Made by a program: the position numbers and the translations under genes
Shown here: piece by piece, positions 53,109-61,749 of the stretch
Position numbering within the stretch: position 1 is the stretch's first letter
How the letters are laid out: every line of letters begins with the position of its first letter
Notes under the pieces: model-generated
Seen by the model: the letters and a program-made list of their open reading frames with translations, nothing else
Databases searched by the model: none
What the model was told of the DNA's origin: nothing
Assembly: GCA_963770315.1 (NCBI GenBank)
Contig: CAVYPC010000002.1
Span: 2,604,001-2,668,000, forward strand
DNA: 64,000 nt
Origin: VRUE01 sp963770315
Lineage (GTDB): Bacteria > Actinomycetota > Thermoleophilia > Solirubrobacterales > 70-9
Reading direction: 5' to 3'

Positions 53109-53117
53109 ACCGAGACT

Positions 53118-54488
53118 TTAAAGCACCCCTGGTTCTCCGCCAATCCAAACCACCTGGTCGCGCCCCGGCCCGACGCCGACCAGGCGGATCGGGACGCCGA
53201 CGAAATCGGCGATGTAGTCGAGGTAGGCGCGCGCTGTGGACGGCAGCTCCGCCTCGTTGCGAATGCCGGTCAGGTCGTCCTCGAAGCCGGGCAGCTCCTC
53301 GTACTCGGGCTCGGCCGAGTGGAGGATCGACTGGTGGTAGGGAAAGCTCTCGAAGACCGCTCCCTCGCGGGAGCGGTAGCGCACCGCGACCCGCAGCGGA
53401 TCGATGCCGCTCAGAACGTCGAGCTTGGTGATCGTCAGGGCGCTCATCCGGTTGAGGCGGACGGCGTAGCGGAGGGCGACCAGGTCCATCCAGCCGCAGC
53501 GCCGCTCGCGCCCGGTCGTCGTCCCGTACTCGTGCCCCCGCTCGAGCATGTGGCGCCCGACCGCGTCTTCGAGCTCGGTCGGGAAGGGCCCGGCGCCGAC
53601 CCGGGTCGCGTAGGCCTTGGCCACGCCCCAGACCTCGTCGATGTCGGTCGGCCCGATCCCGGCCCCGACGCAGGCCGCACCGGCGATCGGGTTGGAGGAG
53701 GTGACGAAGGGATAGGTGCCGTGATCGAGGTCGAGGAGGGTCGCCTGGGCCCCCTCGAAGAGGACGGTGCGGCCGCTGTCCAGGACTTCCCAGCAGAGCC
53801 GTGCGGTATCGGCGATGTGGGGCTCGAGCCGGTGGCCGTAGCCGGCGAACTCCTCGGTCATCGCGTGCAGGTCGAGGCGTGGATCGGGAGCGTCGGCGAC
53901 CGAGTGGTCGGCCCCCTCGCGTGCCCCCTCGCCGGCCTCCTTGCGCAGCTTGCGGCGCTGCACCGAGAGCTCGCGCAGCGCCTGCTGCTTGGGCTCGAGC
54001 GCGGCCATGATCTTCTTGCGCAGGATCTTCTCGTCGAGCAGGTCCTGGACGCGGATGCCGAGCCGCAGCGCCTTATCGGCATAACAGGGGCCGATGCCGC
54101 GCCGCGTGGTCCCGATCGAGAGCTTGCCGAGTTTGACCTCGCCCGCGGTGTCGAGCAGCACGTGGTAGGGCATGATCAGGTGGGCGTTGGCGGAGATCCG
54201 CAGGTTGCCGACGTCGATGCCGCGGCGCCTCAGCCCCTCGATCTCACCGAGCAGGATGCGCGGGTCGAGGACGACGCCGTTGCCGATCGCGCAGATCTTG
54301 TCCGGATAGAGGATTCCCGAGGGGATCAGGTGGAACTTGAACTCCTCGCCGTCGCGGACGATCGTGTGGCCGGCGTTGTTGCCGCCCTGGAAGCGCACGA
54401 TCGCCTCGGCGCGGTCGGCGAGCAGGTCGACGACCTTCCCCTTCCCCTCGTCGCCCCACTGGGCGCCGACTATGACTACTCCGGGCAT
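53118..54488 (-). CDS. purA: Adenylosuccinate synthetase
   Basis: 456 residues. Joins IMP and aspartate with GTP in AMP synthesis. The GTP-binding loop GAQWGDEGKGKVVDLL is at the N-terminus with the catalytic aspartate; NNAGHTIV, GTTRRGIGPCYADKA, FEGAQATLLDLDHGTYPFVTSSN and TTTGRERRCGWMDLV are all family motifs. It contains a charged insertion near the middle (REAGEGAREGADHSVADAPD) not seen in short forms. Confidence 0.94.
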   Translation of the reverse strand: MPGVVIVGAQWGDEGKGKVVDLLADRAEAIVRFQGGNNAGHTIVRDGEEFKFHLIPSGILYPDKICAIGNGVVLDPRILLGEIEGLRRRGIDVGNLRISANAHLIMPYHVLLDTAGEVKLGKLSIGTTRRGIGPCYADKALRLGIRVQDLLDEKILRKKIMAALEPKQQALRELSVQRRKLRKEAGEGAREGADHSVADAPDPRLDLHAMTEEFAGYGHRLEPHIADTARLCWEVLDSGRTVLFEGAQATLLDLDHGTYPFVTSSNPIAGAACVGAGIGPTDIDEVWGVAKAYATRVGAGPFPTELEDAVGRHMLERGHEYGTTTGRERRCGWMDLVALRYAVRLNRMSALTITKLDVLSGIDPLRVAVRYRSREGAVFESFPYHQSILHSAEPEYEELPGFEDDLTGIRNEAELPSTARAYLDYIADFVGVPIRLVGVGPGRDQVVWIGGEPGVL

Positions 54489-54549
54489 AAGCAGGGGATT
54501 GTGCCTGGTTGACGCATCCGGCGCTTCGGCCAGCTACGTCAACCAGAGC

Positions 54550-55284
54550 CTAGTAAGGAGCCTTGTCGAGTCGCCGATCCGCCCCGAATAAAGGCACCTG
54601 CTCGCAGGTCTCGGTCAGCCGGGATACCGTCCGGGCGCCGATCTGGTCTTCGAGCTTGTCCACGGTTAGGTTGGTCGTCAGCATGATCGAGCGTTCGTCT
54701 TCGTATCGCTCGTTGACGAGCGCGTATAGCTGCTCGAGAACCCAGTCGGAGCGTTTCTCGGCGCCGAAGTCGTCGATGTGGAGCAGGTCCACCGAGGTGA
54801 GGCGCTCGAAGAAGGCGCCATATGAGTCGCCGTTGACCTCTTCGTCGTAGGTCCGGCGAATCCGCGCGAGCAGTTTCGGCAGGGAGTAGATCGCCACCGA
54901 ATGCCCCATCTCCGTGGCTGCCTTCGAGACGAGCATCGCGAGGGTGGTCTTGCCGGTCCCGGTATCGCCAAAGAGCCATAGCCCCTGGCCCTTCCCAAGG
55001 TTCGAATCCAGATTGTCGATGAACGTGCTCACCTTGCCGACGGCATCCCTGGTCTCGGCATGACGCACCATGTCGCTGACCGGCGGGCGGTCGAAGGAGA
55101 CGCCGCGGTAGCGCGGTGGGATCGCCGAGGCGACGCCGCGCACGCGGCCGCGCTTGAGCCGCTGCTCACGGCACTCGCAGGGGCGGGCGACGTCCTCGGG
55201 CCCGAGGATCCAGCCGGAGCCGTCGCAGACCGCGAGCGGGCAGGCCTGCTCGGCGAAGGGCTCGCTGCGGGGGATCGCCGCCAT
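54550..55284 (-). CDS. DnaC/DnaI-like helicase loader ATPase
   Basis: 244 residues. An N-terminal cysteine-containing segment (CPLAVCDGSGW ... CECREQRL) resembles the zinc-binding head of DnaI/DnaC. The AAA+ part has Walker A GDTGTGKTTLAMLV, Walker B LLHIDDFGAE and a sensor TTNLTVDKL. Its ATG overlaps the dnaB stop by one base, which strongly suggests it acts on DnaB. Related ATPases in phages and IS21 elements exist, but the dnaB linkage argues for a chromosomal loader. Confidence 0.82.
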   Translation of the reverse strand: MAAIPRSEPFAEQACPLAVCDGSGWILGPEDVARPCECREQRLKRGRVRGVASAIPPRYRGVSFDRPPVSDMVRHAETRDAVGKVSTFIDNLDSNLGKGQGLWLFGDTGTGKTTLAMLVSKAATEMGHSVAIYSLPKLLARIRRTYDEEVNGDSYGAFFERLTSVDLLHIDDFGAEKRSDWVLEQLYALVNERYEDERSIMLTTNLTVDKLEDQIGARTVSRLTETCEQVPLFGADRRLDKAPY

Positions 55285-56708
55285 CAGAACTCAGGCCCGC
55301 CGCTCGCGGCGCCCTCCAGCGGCGGCCCTTCCCCCGCCGGCTGCTCGACTGGGCGCTCGTGGCCCGAGTGATCGGCGAATTTGGGGAAGCGGTCGAGGAA
55401 GACCAGCTTCGGCGAGCCGATCGGCCCGTTCCTATGCTTGGCGATGATCACGTCGGCGAGGCCGTCGGGCTCGTCTTCGGGATCGCGGTAGTAGTCCTCG
55501 CGGTAGAGGAAGGCGACCACGTCGGCGTCCTGCTCGATCGAGCCCGACTCGCGCAGGTCCGAGAGCATCGGCTTCGGCGGGCTGCGCTGCTCCGGGGCGC
55601 GGGAGAGCTGCGAGATCGCCAGCACCGGCACCGCCAGCTCGCGGGCGAGGATCTTCAGCCCACGGCTCATCTGGCCGACCTGCTCGACCCGGTTGGCGCG
55701 CGGGTCGTCGGCGCGCATCAGCTGCAGGTAGTCGACGATGACCAGGCCGAGCCCGCCCTGGTCCTGGGTCTGCGCGTGCAACCGCCGCGCCTTCGCCCTC
55801 AGGTCGAGCAGGCTGAGGTCGGAGGAGTCGTCGAACCAGAGGGGCGCCTCCTCCAGCTCGTTGCAGGCACGCACCACCTTCGGCCAGTCCTTCTGCGCGA
55901 CCTGGCCCTTGCGAAGCTTGTCGCCCGAGATCCGCGCGCGGCAGGCGATGAAGCGCTGTGCCAGCTCCACCTCCGACATCTCCAAGGAGAAGAAGGCGAC
56001 TGGCAGGCCCCGCTTCACCGCCACGTTCTCGGCGATGTTGGCGACGATCGCCGACTTGCCCATCGCCGGGCGGGCGGCGACGATGATCAGGTTGCCGGGC
56101 TGGAAGCCGCCGGTGATCGCGTCGATGTCGCGGAAGCCGGACGGGGTGCCGGTCATCTCCGTCTCGCCGGTCGAGAGCTTCTCGAGGCGGTCGACCTCGT
56201 CGTGGAGGATCTCGGAGAGGAGGCGGAAGTCGCTCGCCTGCTCTTTGTGGGCGACGTCGAAGAGCAGCTTCTCGGCCCGCTCGGAGAGCTCGCGCGGTTC
56301 GCCGTCGCGCTCGTGGACCCAGCCCTGGATCTCCTGGCCGGCGCCGAGCAGGCGCCGCAGCAGCGAGTTCTGCTGGACGATCTCGGCGTAGTGCTTGGCG
56401 TTGCCGGCGGCCGGCACCTTGGCGGCCAGCTCGGAGACGTAGTGCTTGCCGCCCGCCTCCTCGATCGCGTTGCGCTGGACCAGCGCCTCGCTGACGCTCA
56501 GCTCGTCGACCGGTTTCGATCCCGCGTAGAGGTCGTAGACCGCGCGGAAGATCGCCGCGTGCTTCTCCAGGTAGAAGTCCTCGGCGTTCAGCTTCACCTC
56601 GTCGATCACGCGGCTGAGCGACGGCTCGGCCACCAGCATCGCCCCCAGCACCGATTCCTCGGCCTCGATGTTCTGGGGTGGGACGTGGGTTGCGGAAGGC
56701 TGTGGCAT
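55284..56708 (-). CDS. dnaB: Replicative DNA helicase DnaB
   Basis: 474 residues. N-terminal domain PPQNIEAEESVLGAMLVAEP, linker, then the RecA-like core with Walker A ARPAMGKSAIVANIA, FFSLEMSEVELAQRF, Walker B LGLVIVDYLQLM and the C-terminal DVVAFLYREDYY. Unwinds DNA at the fork. No intein is present, unlike many actinobacterial dnaB genes. It lies downstream of the rpsF-ssb-rpsR-rplI cluster, the conserved order. Confidence 0.95.
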   Translation of the reverse strand: MPQPSATHVPPQNIEAEESVLGAMLVAEPSLSRVIDEVKLNAEDFYLEKHAAIFRAVYDLYAGSKPVDELSVSEALVQRNAIEEAGGKHYVSELAAKVPAAGNAKHYAEIVQQNSLLRRLLGAGQEIQGWVHERDGEPRELSERAEKLLFDVAHKEQASDFRLLSEILHDEVDRLEKLSTGETEMTGTPSGFRDIDAITGGFQPGNLIIVAARPAMGKSAIVANIAENVAVKRGLPVAFFSLEMSEVELAQRFIACRARISGDKLRKGQVAQKDWPKVVRACNELEEAPLWFDDSSDLSLLDLRAKARRLHAQTQDQGGLGLVIVDYLQLMRADDPRANRVEQVGQMSRGLKILARELAVPVLAISQLSRAPEQRSPPKPMLSDLRESGSIEQDADVVAFLYREDYYRDPEDEPDGLADVIIAKHRNGPIGSPKLVFLDRFPKFADHSGHERPVEQPAGEGPPLEGAASGGPEF

Positions 56709-56838
56709 CGACGTCTAGTTAAGGGACGAGGGCGGCGGATTCCCCCCGTGCCCCCGGCATCCCAAGCAAACCAAAGCCCCCGCCGAGGCATGGCCGGGCT
56801 CCCTGCAACCACCGGCGAAAGAAATCTCGCGACTGCCG

Positions 56839-57537
56839 TTACTCGGCTACGGGGATCTCGCCCGCCGCCTCCTTTTGCCGCTCTCCCCTCCGCAGCATGC
56901 GCCTGGTCAGGATCGCGATGCTGAGGATCGCCGTCGCGCCGAGGCTCAGCTGGATGCTGAGCAGGCCCTCGCGAGTCCAGTAGACGTCGCGCAGGTCGAG
57001 CAGCAGCGCCGCCTCGTCGAAGGTCAGGCCCATGCCGGCGCCCATCGCGACCGCGAGCCGGTCTTCCAATGCGTCGTCGTCGGTCAGCAGCGCGGCGGTG
57101 CCGGCGCCGAAGGCGATCACGATGCCCGGCACGAAGTGGTGGATGTGGCGGCCGCCGACGCTGACGTTCTCGAACGGCCACCAGCGATCGCGGATTCCCC
57201 AGGTCGAGATCCGCACCAGCGCGAAGGCGCCGAGGAAGCCGGCGAGCAGGTTGAAGAGCACCGTCTCGCTGCGCGGCGTGGCGGCGTATCCGCTGACCGC
57301 GACGCCGACCGTGTCGAGGGCCGCGGCGGGCGCCGCCTCGACCAGCGCCTCACCGTCGCCGTGATCGTGGGCGCGGCGCTGCAGCAGGCGCCCGTACTGG
57401 CCCACCAGCACCGCTCCGGCGGCGGCCAATGCGACCGTCGCGAGGCCGACCGTGGCGCGCTCCGACCGCGCCCAGTGAAATCGCGTTCGTGCTCTGGCGC
57501 GCCGCGTTAAGCGAGTTGGAAAGCGGGGCGAGGACAC
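56839..57537 (-). CDS. Integral membrane protein, unknown
   Basis: 232 residues with about five membrane helices (VGLATVALAAAGAVLVG, VLFNLLAGFLGAFALVRI, FVPGIVIAFGAGTAALL, AVAMGAGMGLTFDEAALLL, LLSIQLSLGATAILSIAIL). Conserved-looking polar motifs RHIHHFVPG and TFDEAALLLDLRDVYW could bind metal or substrate. GTG start. It lies between rplI and dnaB, with 32 bp and 130 bp gaps. I cannot name a family. Confidence 0.65.
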   Translation of the reverse strand: MSSPRFPTRLTRRARARTRFHWARSERATVGLATVALAAAGAVLVGQYGRLLQRRAHDHGDGEALVEAAPAAALDTVGVAVSGYAATPRSETVLFNLLAGFLGAFALVRISTWGIRDRWWPFENVSVGGRHIHHFVPGIVIAFGAGTAALLTDDDALEDRLAVAMGAGMGLTFDEAALLLDLRDVYWTREGLLSIQLSLGATAILSIAILTRRMLRRGERQKEAAGEIPVAE

Positions 57538-57569
57538 CCGGCGGAGCCTAACGCCGTGACCTGAGAGCC

Positions 57570-58022
57570 CTAGCTCTCCTCGGCGACGATCGTCTTCACC
57601 GAGGCGACGGCGCCATCGGCCAGCTCGATCTCGACCATGTGCGTGCCGATCTCGCGGATCGGCTGCTCGAGCCGCACTTTGCGCCGGTCGATGCGCAGGT
57701 CGCGCGCCTCGCGGATCGCGTCGACGATCTCCTTGGCGCCGACGGAGCCGAACAGCTTGCCCCCGTCGTCCGCGCGCTGGTGGATCGTCAGCACCGTTTT
57801 GGAGAGCAGCGAGGCCGCTTGCTCTTCCCGCTCCGCTCGCGCTTGCTCGGCCTTTTCGGTCGCGGCCTGGCGCTGCTGGGCCTGCTCGAGCGCGCCGGGC
57901 GTCGCCGGCGCCGCGAGCTTGCGCGGGATCAGGTAGTTGCGCAGGTACCCCGGCGATACGTCGATCGGTTCACCGCGCTGCCCGAGGCTCTCGACGTCCT
58001 CGAGGAGGATCGCCTGTGCCAT
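57570..58022 (-). CDS. rplI: 50S ribosomal protein L9
   Basis: 150 residues. The N-terminal domain MAQAILLEDVESLGQRGEPIDVSPGYLRNYLIPRKLA matches the L9 signature, then a long connecting helix rich in Glu, Ala and Gln, and the C-terminal domain (LFGSVGAKEIVDAI). Starts on the last base of the rpsR stop, so the two are coupled. Confidence 0.95.
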   Translation of the reverse strand: MAQAILLEDVESLGQRGEPIDVSPGYLRNYLIPRKLAAPATPGALEQAQQRQAATEKAEQARAEREEQAASLLSKTVLTIHQRADDGGKLFGSVGAKEIVDAIREARDLRIDRRKVRLEQPIREIGTHMVEIELADGAVASVKTIVAEES

Positions 58023-58288
58023 CAGCGCTCTCCGACGTAGGGCAGCAGGGCGATCTCACGCGCCCGCTTCACCGCCACCGAGAGCTGCCGCTGGTGCTTG
58101 CGCGAGAGCCCGGTTACTCGCCGGCCGCGCGTCTTCCCCTTGTCGGAGAGGAAGCGGCGCAGCAGGTTGAGATCCTTGTAGTCGACCGCCTCGGAGTTGA
58201 TCCGCGTGTATTTGCGCGGACGGACGCGATCTGCTCCCCGCCGGCCGCGGCGCGGTGCGTCACCACTGTTCTCTCTGGCTCGGGCCAT
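58022..58288 (-). CDS. rpsR: 30S ribosomal protein S18
   Basis: 88 residues with the S18 core INSEAVDYKDLNLLRRFLSDKGKTRGRRVTGLSRKHQRQLSVAVKRAREIALLPY. The extra basic N-terminus (RARENSGDAPRRGRRGADRVR) is typical of actinobacteria. Zinc-binding cysteines are absent. It follows ssb by 25 bp and overlaps rplI. Confidence 0.96.
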   Translation of the reverse strand: MARARENSGDAPRRGRRGADRVRPRKYTRINSEAVDYKDLNLLRRFLSDKGKTRGRRVTGLSRKHQRQLSVAVKRAREIALLPYVGER

Positions 58289-58313
58289 ATGCGGCCCGGG
58301 ATCCTACAGGCCG

Positions 58314-58796
58314 CTAGAAGGGGATGTCGTCGTCCGACCCACCACCGGCTCCGGCCGGAGCGGCGTCGAAGTCGCTGGGGTCGGCTGGCGTATCGCTCTG
58401 CGGGGTGAAGCCCCCGCCCCCGCCGTTGCCATTGCCGCCTCCCCCACCGCCGTCTCGCGAGCCGAGGAACTGGACCGAGTTGGCGACGATCTGCACGGCC
58501 TGGCGTTTGCCGCCGCCGTCTTTGGCCTCCCACTCGCGCCAGTCGAGCCGTCCTTCGATTGCAACCGGCCGGCCCTTGGCGAGGTAGTTGGCGCAGTTCT
58601 CGCCCTGCGCGCCCCAGACGGTGACGTTGAAGTAGTTGGGCTTGTCGACCCATTCACCGGTCGAGCCGTCCTTGCGGCGGCTGTTGACCGCCACCCGCAG
58701 CTCGCAGACCGGCGTCCCGCCCCCCGTATGGCGCAGTTCGGGGTCTTGGGTCAGGTTCCCGGTGATGACCACCACGTTGATGTTCGAAGCCGCCAC
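58314..58796 (-). CDS. ssb: Single-stranded DNA-binding protein
   Basis: About 160 residues. An OB fold (NVVVITGNLTQDPELRHTGGGTPVCELRVAVN, VDKPNYFNVTVWGAQGENCANYLAKGRPVAIEGRLDWREWE) is followed by a glycine-rich linker and the acidic tip DDDIPF that binds partner proteins. I chose the GTG at 58796 over 58805 because GAGGAG lies 8 bp before it. Part of the rpsF-ssb-rpsR-rplI cluster. Confidence 0.95.
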   Translation of the reverse strand: MAASNINVVVITGNLTQDPELRHTGGGTPVCELRVAVNSRRKDGSTGEWVDKPNYFNVTVWGAQGENCANYLAKGRPVAIEGRLDWREWEAKDGGGKRQAVQIVANSVQFLGSRDGGGGGGNGNGGGGGFTPQSDTPADPSDFDAAPAGAGGGSDDDIPF

Positions 58797-58892
58797 GGCT
58801 CTCACTCCTCAAGATCGTTTATCGAGACACCAGTCTAAGAGCGCGCGCGGCGCAACTCTCCCCCCGAAGCCGGAATCTGCGCGAAAAGGCAG

Positions 58893-59477
58893 CTAGGCGG
58901 CGGAGTCGCCGGGCTCGGCCTCGGCGGAAGTCTCGGAAGACTCTGGCGCTGGATCCTCGGCTGCCGGCTCTGGGGCCTCGGCGGCCTCGACCTGCGGCTC
59001 GGCGGCCTCCGCAGCGGGCTCCGCCTCGACCGGGGGCTCGGCCACCGCGGCGGGGGCAGCCGCGGCGGGCGCCTCGGTGGCGGCGACCTCGGCCTCGGCG
59101 GCTTGCGGCGCCTCGGGGGCAGGCCGCTCGCGGGATGCACCGGGACCGGGAGCGCTGGTCGCCGGCGGGACCACAACTGGCGTGTCGGCGTCGACTTTGA
59201 AGATGCGGAAGCGCAACACGCCGTCGGCGATCTTCAGGTTGTGGTCGAGCTGCTCGAGCAGCTCCGTCGGCGCCTCGAAGCGGAACCAGCGGTAGTCGGC
59301 CTCGGTGCGCCGGTTGATCTCGTAGGCCATCTTGCGCAGGCCCCAGACGTTCTCGTGCTTCAACGTCCCCGCGGCCTCGATCTGGCTCTTGGCCTCGTTG
59401 GCGACAGCGTCGCGGGCCGCGGCGTCCTGCCCCGGATCCAGCATCAAGACCAGCTCGTATTCGCGCGGTGCGGCCAA
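58893..59477 (-). CDS. rpsF: 30S ribosomal protein S6 with long acidic C-terminal tail
   Basis: 194 residues. The first 95 or so are S6 (REYELVLMLDPGQDAAARDAV, WGLRKMAYEINRRTEADYRWFRFEA, DGVLRFRIFKVD). The remaining 95 residues are a low-complexity tail of Ala, Glu and Pro (for example EAEVAATEAPAAAAPAAVAE) ending EPGDSAA. S6 tails exist in other bacteria (E. coli adds glutamates), but this one doubles the protein. TTG start, 18 bp after the Pro-rich gene. Confidence 0.93.
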   Translation of the reverse strand: MAAPREYELVLMLDPGQDAAARDAVANEAKSQIEAAGTLKHENVWGLRKMAYEINRRTEADYRWFRFEAPTELLEQLDHNLKIADGVLRFRIFKVDADTPVVVPPATSAPGPGASRERPAPEAPQAAEAEVAATEAPAAAAPAAVAEPPVEAEPAAEAAEPQVEAAEAPEPAAEDPAPESSETSAEAEPGDSAA

Positions 59478-59495
59478 AACGGCGTCGGACTATAG

Positions 59496-60008
59496 CTAGC
59501 GGGGCGCAAACTCCATGGACCCGTCGTCTGGCGAAGCGGCAGCGGGCGTCGCTGGAGGAGCTTCGGCTACGGGAGCCGAGGCGGGAGCAGGAGCCTCTGG
59601 TGGCGGTGGAGGGGGGACAGGGACGGGGGCGTCAGCGGGCGGGTGGTGTCGGGTGGGGGTGCCCTCCTGGTGCTGCGATCTGCTCCGGGCAGAAGGATGG
59701 ATTCCAATTGAAGGGCTGGAGCGCCGCCCTCCGCAGACTCCGCACGGGCGGAGGACACCCCCACCCGACACCACCCGCCCGAGACGCCCCGACGATTGAC
59801 CCCGCTTCCTCTGCCGCACCGGCGAATGCCGCCCAGTAATCGGAGCCCGCGACGTGGGCACCACCACTCGCGGCAGTCCCACGTCAGCTGGCAAGGGCTC
59901 GGGCGGCGGCGGCTTCAGAAGCGCTGGAACGAGCTGCAGCGCGATGAAGCCAGCAGCCACGATCGCAGCTCCCTTCGCAGCAAGCTGCCAGCGAACACGC
60001 AGTCCCAT
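59496..60008 (-). CDS. Membrane-anchored Pro-rich protein containing palindrome D
   Basis: 170 residues. One N-terminal helix (AAKGAAIVAAGFIALQLVPALL) is followed by PPPPEPLPADVGLPRVVVP, a middle segment unlike the rest (GGGVLRPCGVCGGRRSSPSI and surroundings) that is encoded by palindrome 59636-59781, and a Pro/Ala-rich end closing with SMEFAPR. The compositional break suggests the palindrome inserted in frame into an existing small gene. It precedes rpsF by 18 bp. Function unknown; the frame could also be decayed. Confidence 0.55.
   Translation of the reverse strand: MGLRVRWQLAAKGAAIVAAGFIALQLVPALLKPPPPEPLPADVGLPRVVVPTSRAPITGRHSPVRQRKRGQSSGRLGRVVSGGGVLRPCGVCGGRRSSPSIGIHPSARSRSQHQEGTPTRHHPPADAPVPVPPPPPPEAPAPASAPVAEAPPATPAAASPDDGSMEFAPR
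59636..59781. repeat. Palindromic element D (146 bp) inside a coding frame
   Basis: Perfect 26-bp arms at 59636-59661 and 59756-59781 (start CGGGCGGGTGGTGTCGGGTG). The interior does not resemble elements A, B or C. Its whole length lies within the open frame 59496-60008, where it encodes about 48 residues without a stop. It is 300 bp from element A3. Confidence 0.78.
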
Positions 60009-60060
60009 GCAGCTACCAAGCGCTCAGCGCGACGAGTTCGCCCCCTGAAAGCTGTCGAGT

Positions 60061-60189
60061 AGGCGGTCGGGAGTCGTCACGGGAGTGCCTCGCGAAGCGG
60101 GCACCGCAGAGTGTTTCTAGCCGCGAAGCGGCTCCAACATAGTGAGCGAAGCGAACATAGGCACCTCCCGTGATGACTCCCGACCGCCT
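60061..60189. repeat. Palindromic element A3 (129 bp)
   Basis: Arms at 60061-60090 and 60159-60189 pair over 30 bp with one bulged base and one G-T pair. The interior (CCTCGCGAAGCGGGCACCGC ... GAGCGAAGCGAACATAGGC) matches A1 on the minus strand with only a few differences over about 70 bp, although the arms are different. The inner hairpin at 60119-60133 is AGCCGC-GAA-GCGGCT. It lies between otsA (downstream side) and the Pro-rich gene. Confidence 0.8.
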
Positions 60190-60224
60190 GTTGGGCCGGC
60201 TCCAGAGGGCGACCCCCGACCGCC

Positions 60225-61688
60225 CTACGCCACCGCCTCGCGAAGTTCGTCGATGTCTTTGAGCTGCTCGTCCACCCAATCCCCCGGATTGCGCGAGTAG
60301 ATGATCTCCTTCAGGTGCTCCCCCCGCAGCTTGCGCTCCTCGGGCTCCATGGTCAGCGCCCGGTAGATCGCGTCCGCCTGCTCCTGGATGTCGAAGGGGT
60401 TGACCGAGAGGACGCAGTCGGCCAGCTCCTCGTGCGAGCCGGTGTTCTCGGAGAGCATCAGCACGCCGTCGCGGGTGTTGACCGCCGGTGCCTCCTTGGC
60501 GACCAGGTTCATCCCGTCGAAGATCGAGTTGACCATCAGCAGGTCGAAGTGCTTGTAGCGGGCGACCGCCTCGGGGAAGTTCTCGTAGATCTTGAGGTCG
60601 ATCGGCATCCAGTCGGTGGTGCCGTGGCGGTGGTTGACGACGGCGACCAGCGCCTCGATCCGCTCGAGGTACTCGGCGTACTCGGGCACGTCCTGGCGCG
60701 AGGGCTGCAGGTGGGCGATGAAGGTGACCTTCTCGCGGAACTCGGGGTGCTGCTGGAGGAAGGTGTCGAAGGCGGTGAAGCCGCGCAGGACGTTCTTGGA
60801 GAGGTCGGCGCGGTCGACCCGGATGATCAGGTGCTCGCGCCGCCGCTCCAGCACCTCGCGCTCGGCGGCGGCCACCTCGGGCGACTCCGCCGCCCGCCGC
60901 AGGCGCTCGGCGTCGATCGAGAGCGGGTAGGCGCGGGCCACGGTCTCCCCGCCGTCGTGCCGCACGAGGCAGCGCTCGTAGTCGACGTCGACCTCGAGCA
61001 GCTCGTCGCAGCAGCGGATGAAGTTGATGCAGTAGGCGTGGGTGTGGAAGCCGATGATGTTGTTGGCGAGCATGCCGCGGAAGATCGCCTCGCGGATCCG
61101 CCCGGGCAGGATCCGCCAGCTGTCCGGTTGCGACCAGGGGATGTGGACGAAGTGATGGAGAAAGGCGTCCGGGCGCTCGGCGCGGATCATTCCGGGCACC
61201 GTGTAGAGGTGGTAGTCGTGGAGCATCACCAGGGGCCGCTCGCGGCCCTCGATCTGGCCCAGCACGGCGCGGGCGATGTCGCGGTTGACGGCCTGGTAGC
61301 CGAAGTCCCAGGCGTCGCGCTCCTCCTGGCGGATGTCGGGAGCGTTGGAGAGGTCCCAGAGGTAGTGCTGGATGAACCAGAGGATCGGGTTGGCGATCAC
61401 GTTGTAGAAGCCGTCGTAGGCGTCTGGGTCGGAGCCGACCAGCAGCACCCGGTACTCGATGCCGTCGATCGACAGCTCCACGGGGCCGCCGCGCTCCTCG
61501 GAGACGGCAACGTCCTCGTCGGTCATCGCCGAGGCGATCCAGAGCGCCTCGCGGTGGGAGACGAGGCCGGAGAGCGCCGTTACCAGGCCGCCCCCGCCCC
61601 GGCGCACGGTGCGCTCGCCGCTCTCGTCGCGCTCGAACTGGGCCGGGCCGCGATTGGAGACGATGATCAGCGGATCGGAGTCGGCCAT
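60225..61688 (-). CDS. otsA: Trehalose-6-phosphate synthase
   Basis: 487 residues of glycosyltransferase family 20. Makes trehalose 6-phosphate from UDP-glucose and glucose 6-phosphate in the cytosol. IVSNRGPAQFERD at the N-terminus with GGGGLVTALSGL, HDYHLYTVPGMIR, HHFVHIPWSQPDSWRILP, IIRVDRADLSKNVLRG and DGMNLVAKEAPAVN are family motifs. No fused phosphatase domain and no otsB in the window. A TAGGCT motif lies 8 bp before the ATG. A weak hairpin (61704-61711 with 61741-61748) separates it from treT. Confidence 0.92.
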   Translation of the reverse strand: MADSDPLIIVSNRGPAQFERDESGERTVRRGGGGLVTALSGLVSHREALWIASAMTDEDVAVSEERGGPVELSIDGIEYRVLLVGSDPDAYDGFYNVIANPILWFIQHYLWDLSNAPDIRQEERDAWDFGYQAVNRDIARAVLGQIEGRERPLVMLHDYHLYTVPGMIRAERPDAFLHHFVHIPWSQPDSWRILPGRIREAIFRGMLANNIIGFHTHAYCINFIRCCDELLEVDVDYERCLVRHDGGETVARAYPLSIDAERLRRAAESPEVAAAEREVLERRREHLIIRVDRADLSKNVLRGFTAFDTFLQQHPEFREKVTFIAHLQPSRQDVPEYAEYLERIEALVAVVNHRHGTTDWMPIDLKIYENFPEAVARYKHFDLLMVNSIFDGMNLVAKEAPAVNTRDGVLMLSENTGSHEELADCVLSVNPFDIQEQADAIYRALTMEPEERKLRGEHLKEIIYSRNPGDWVDEQLKDIDELREAVA

Positions 61689-61749
61689 CGGCCTTCAGCC
61701 TACCCCGCCGGCTCGCCACCGCCCAGGGGTGGGGGGAGTTCCGGCGGGC

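Noticed and set aside
54550..55284. DnaC-like ATPase as an IS21 IstB protein
   Set aside because: No IstA gene or terminal repeats are nearby, and the gene overlaps dnaB, which fits a helicase loader.
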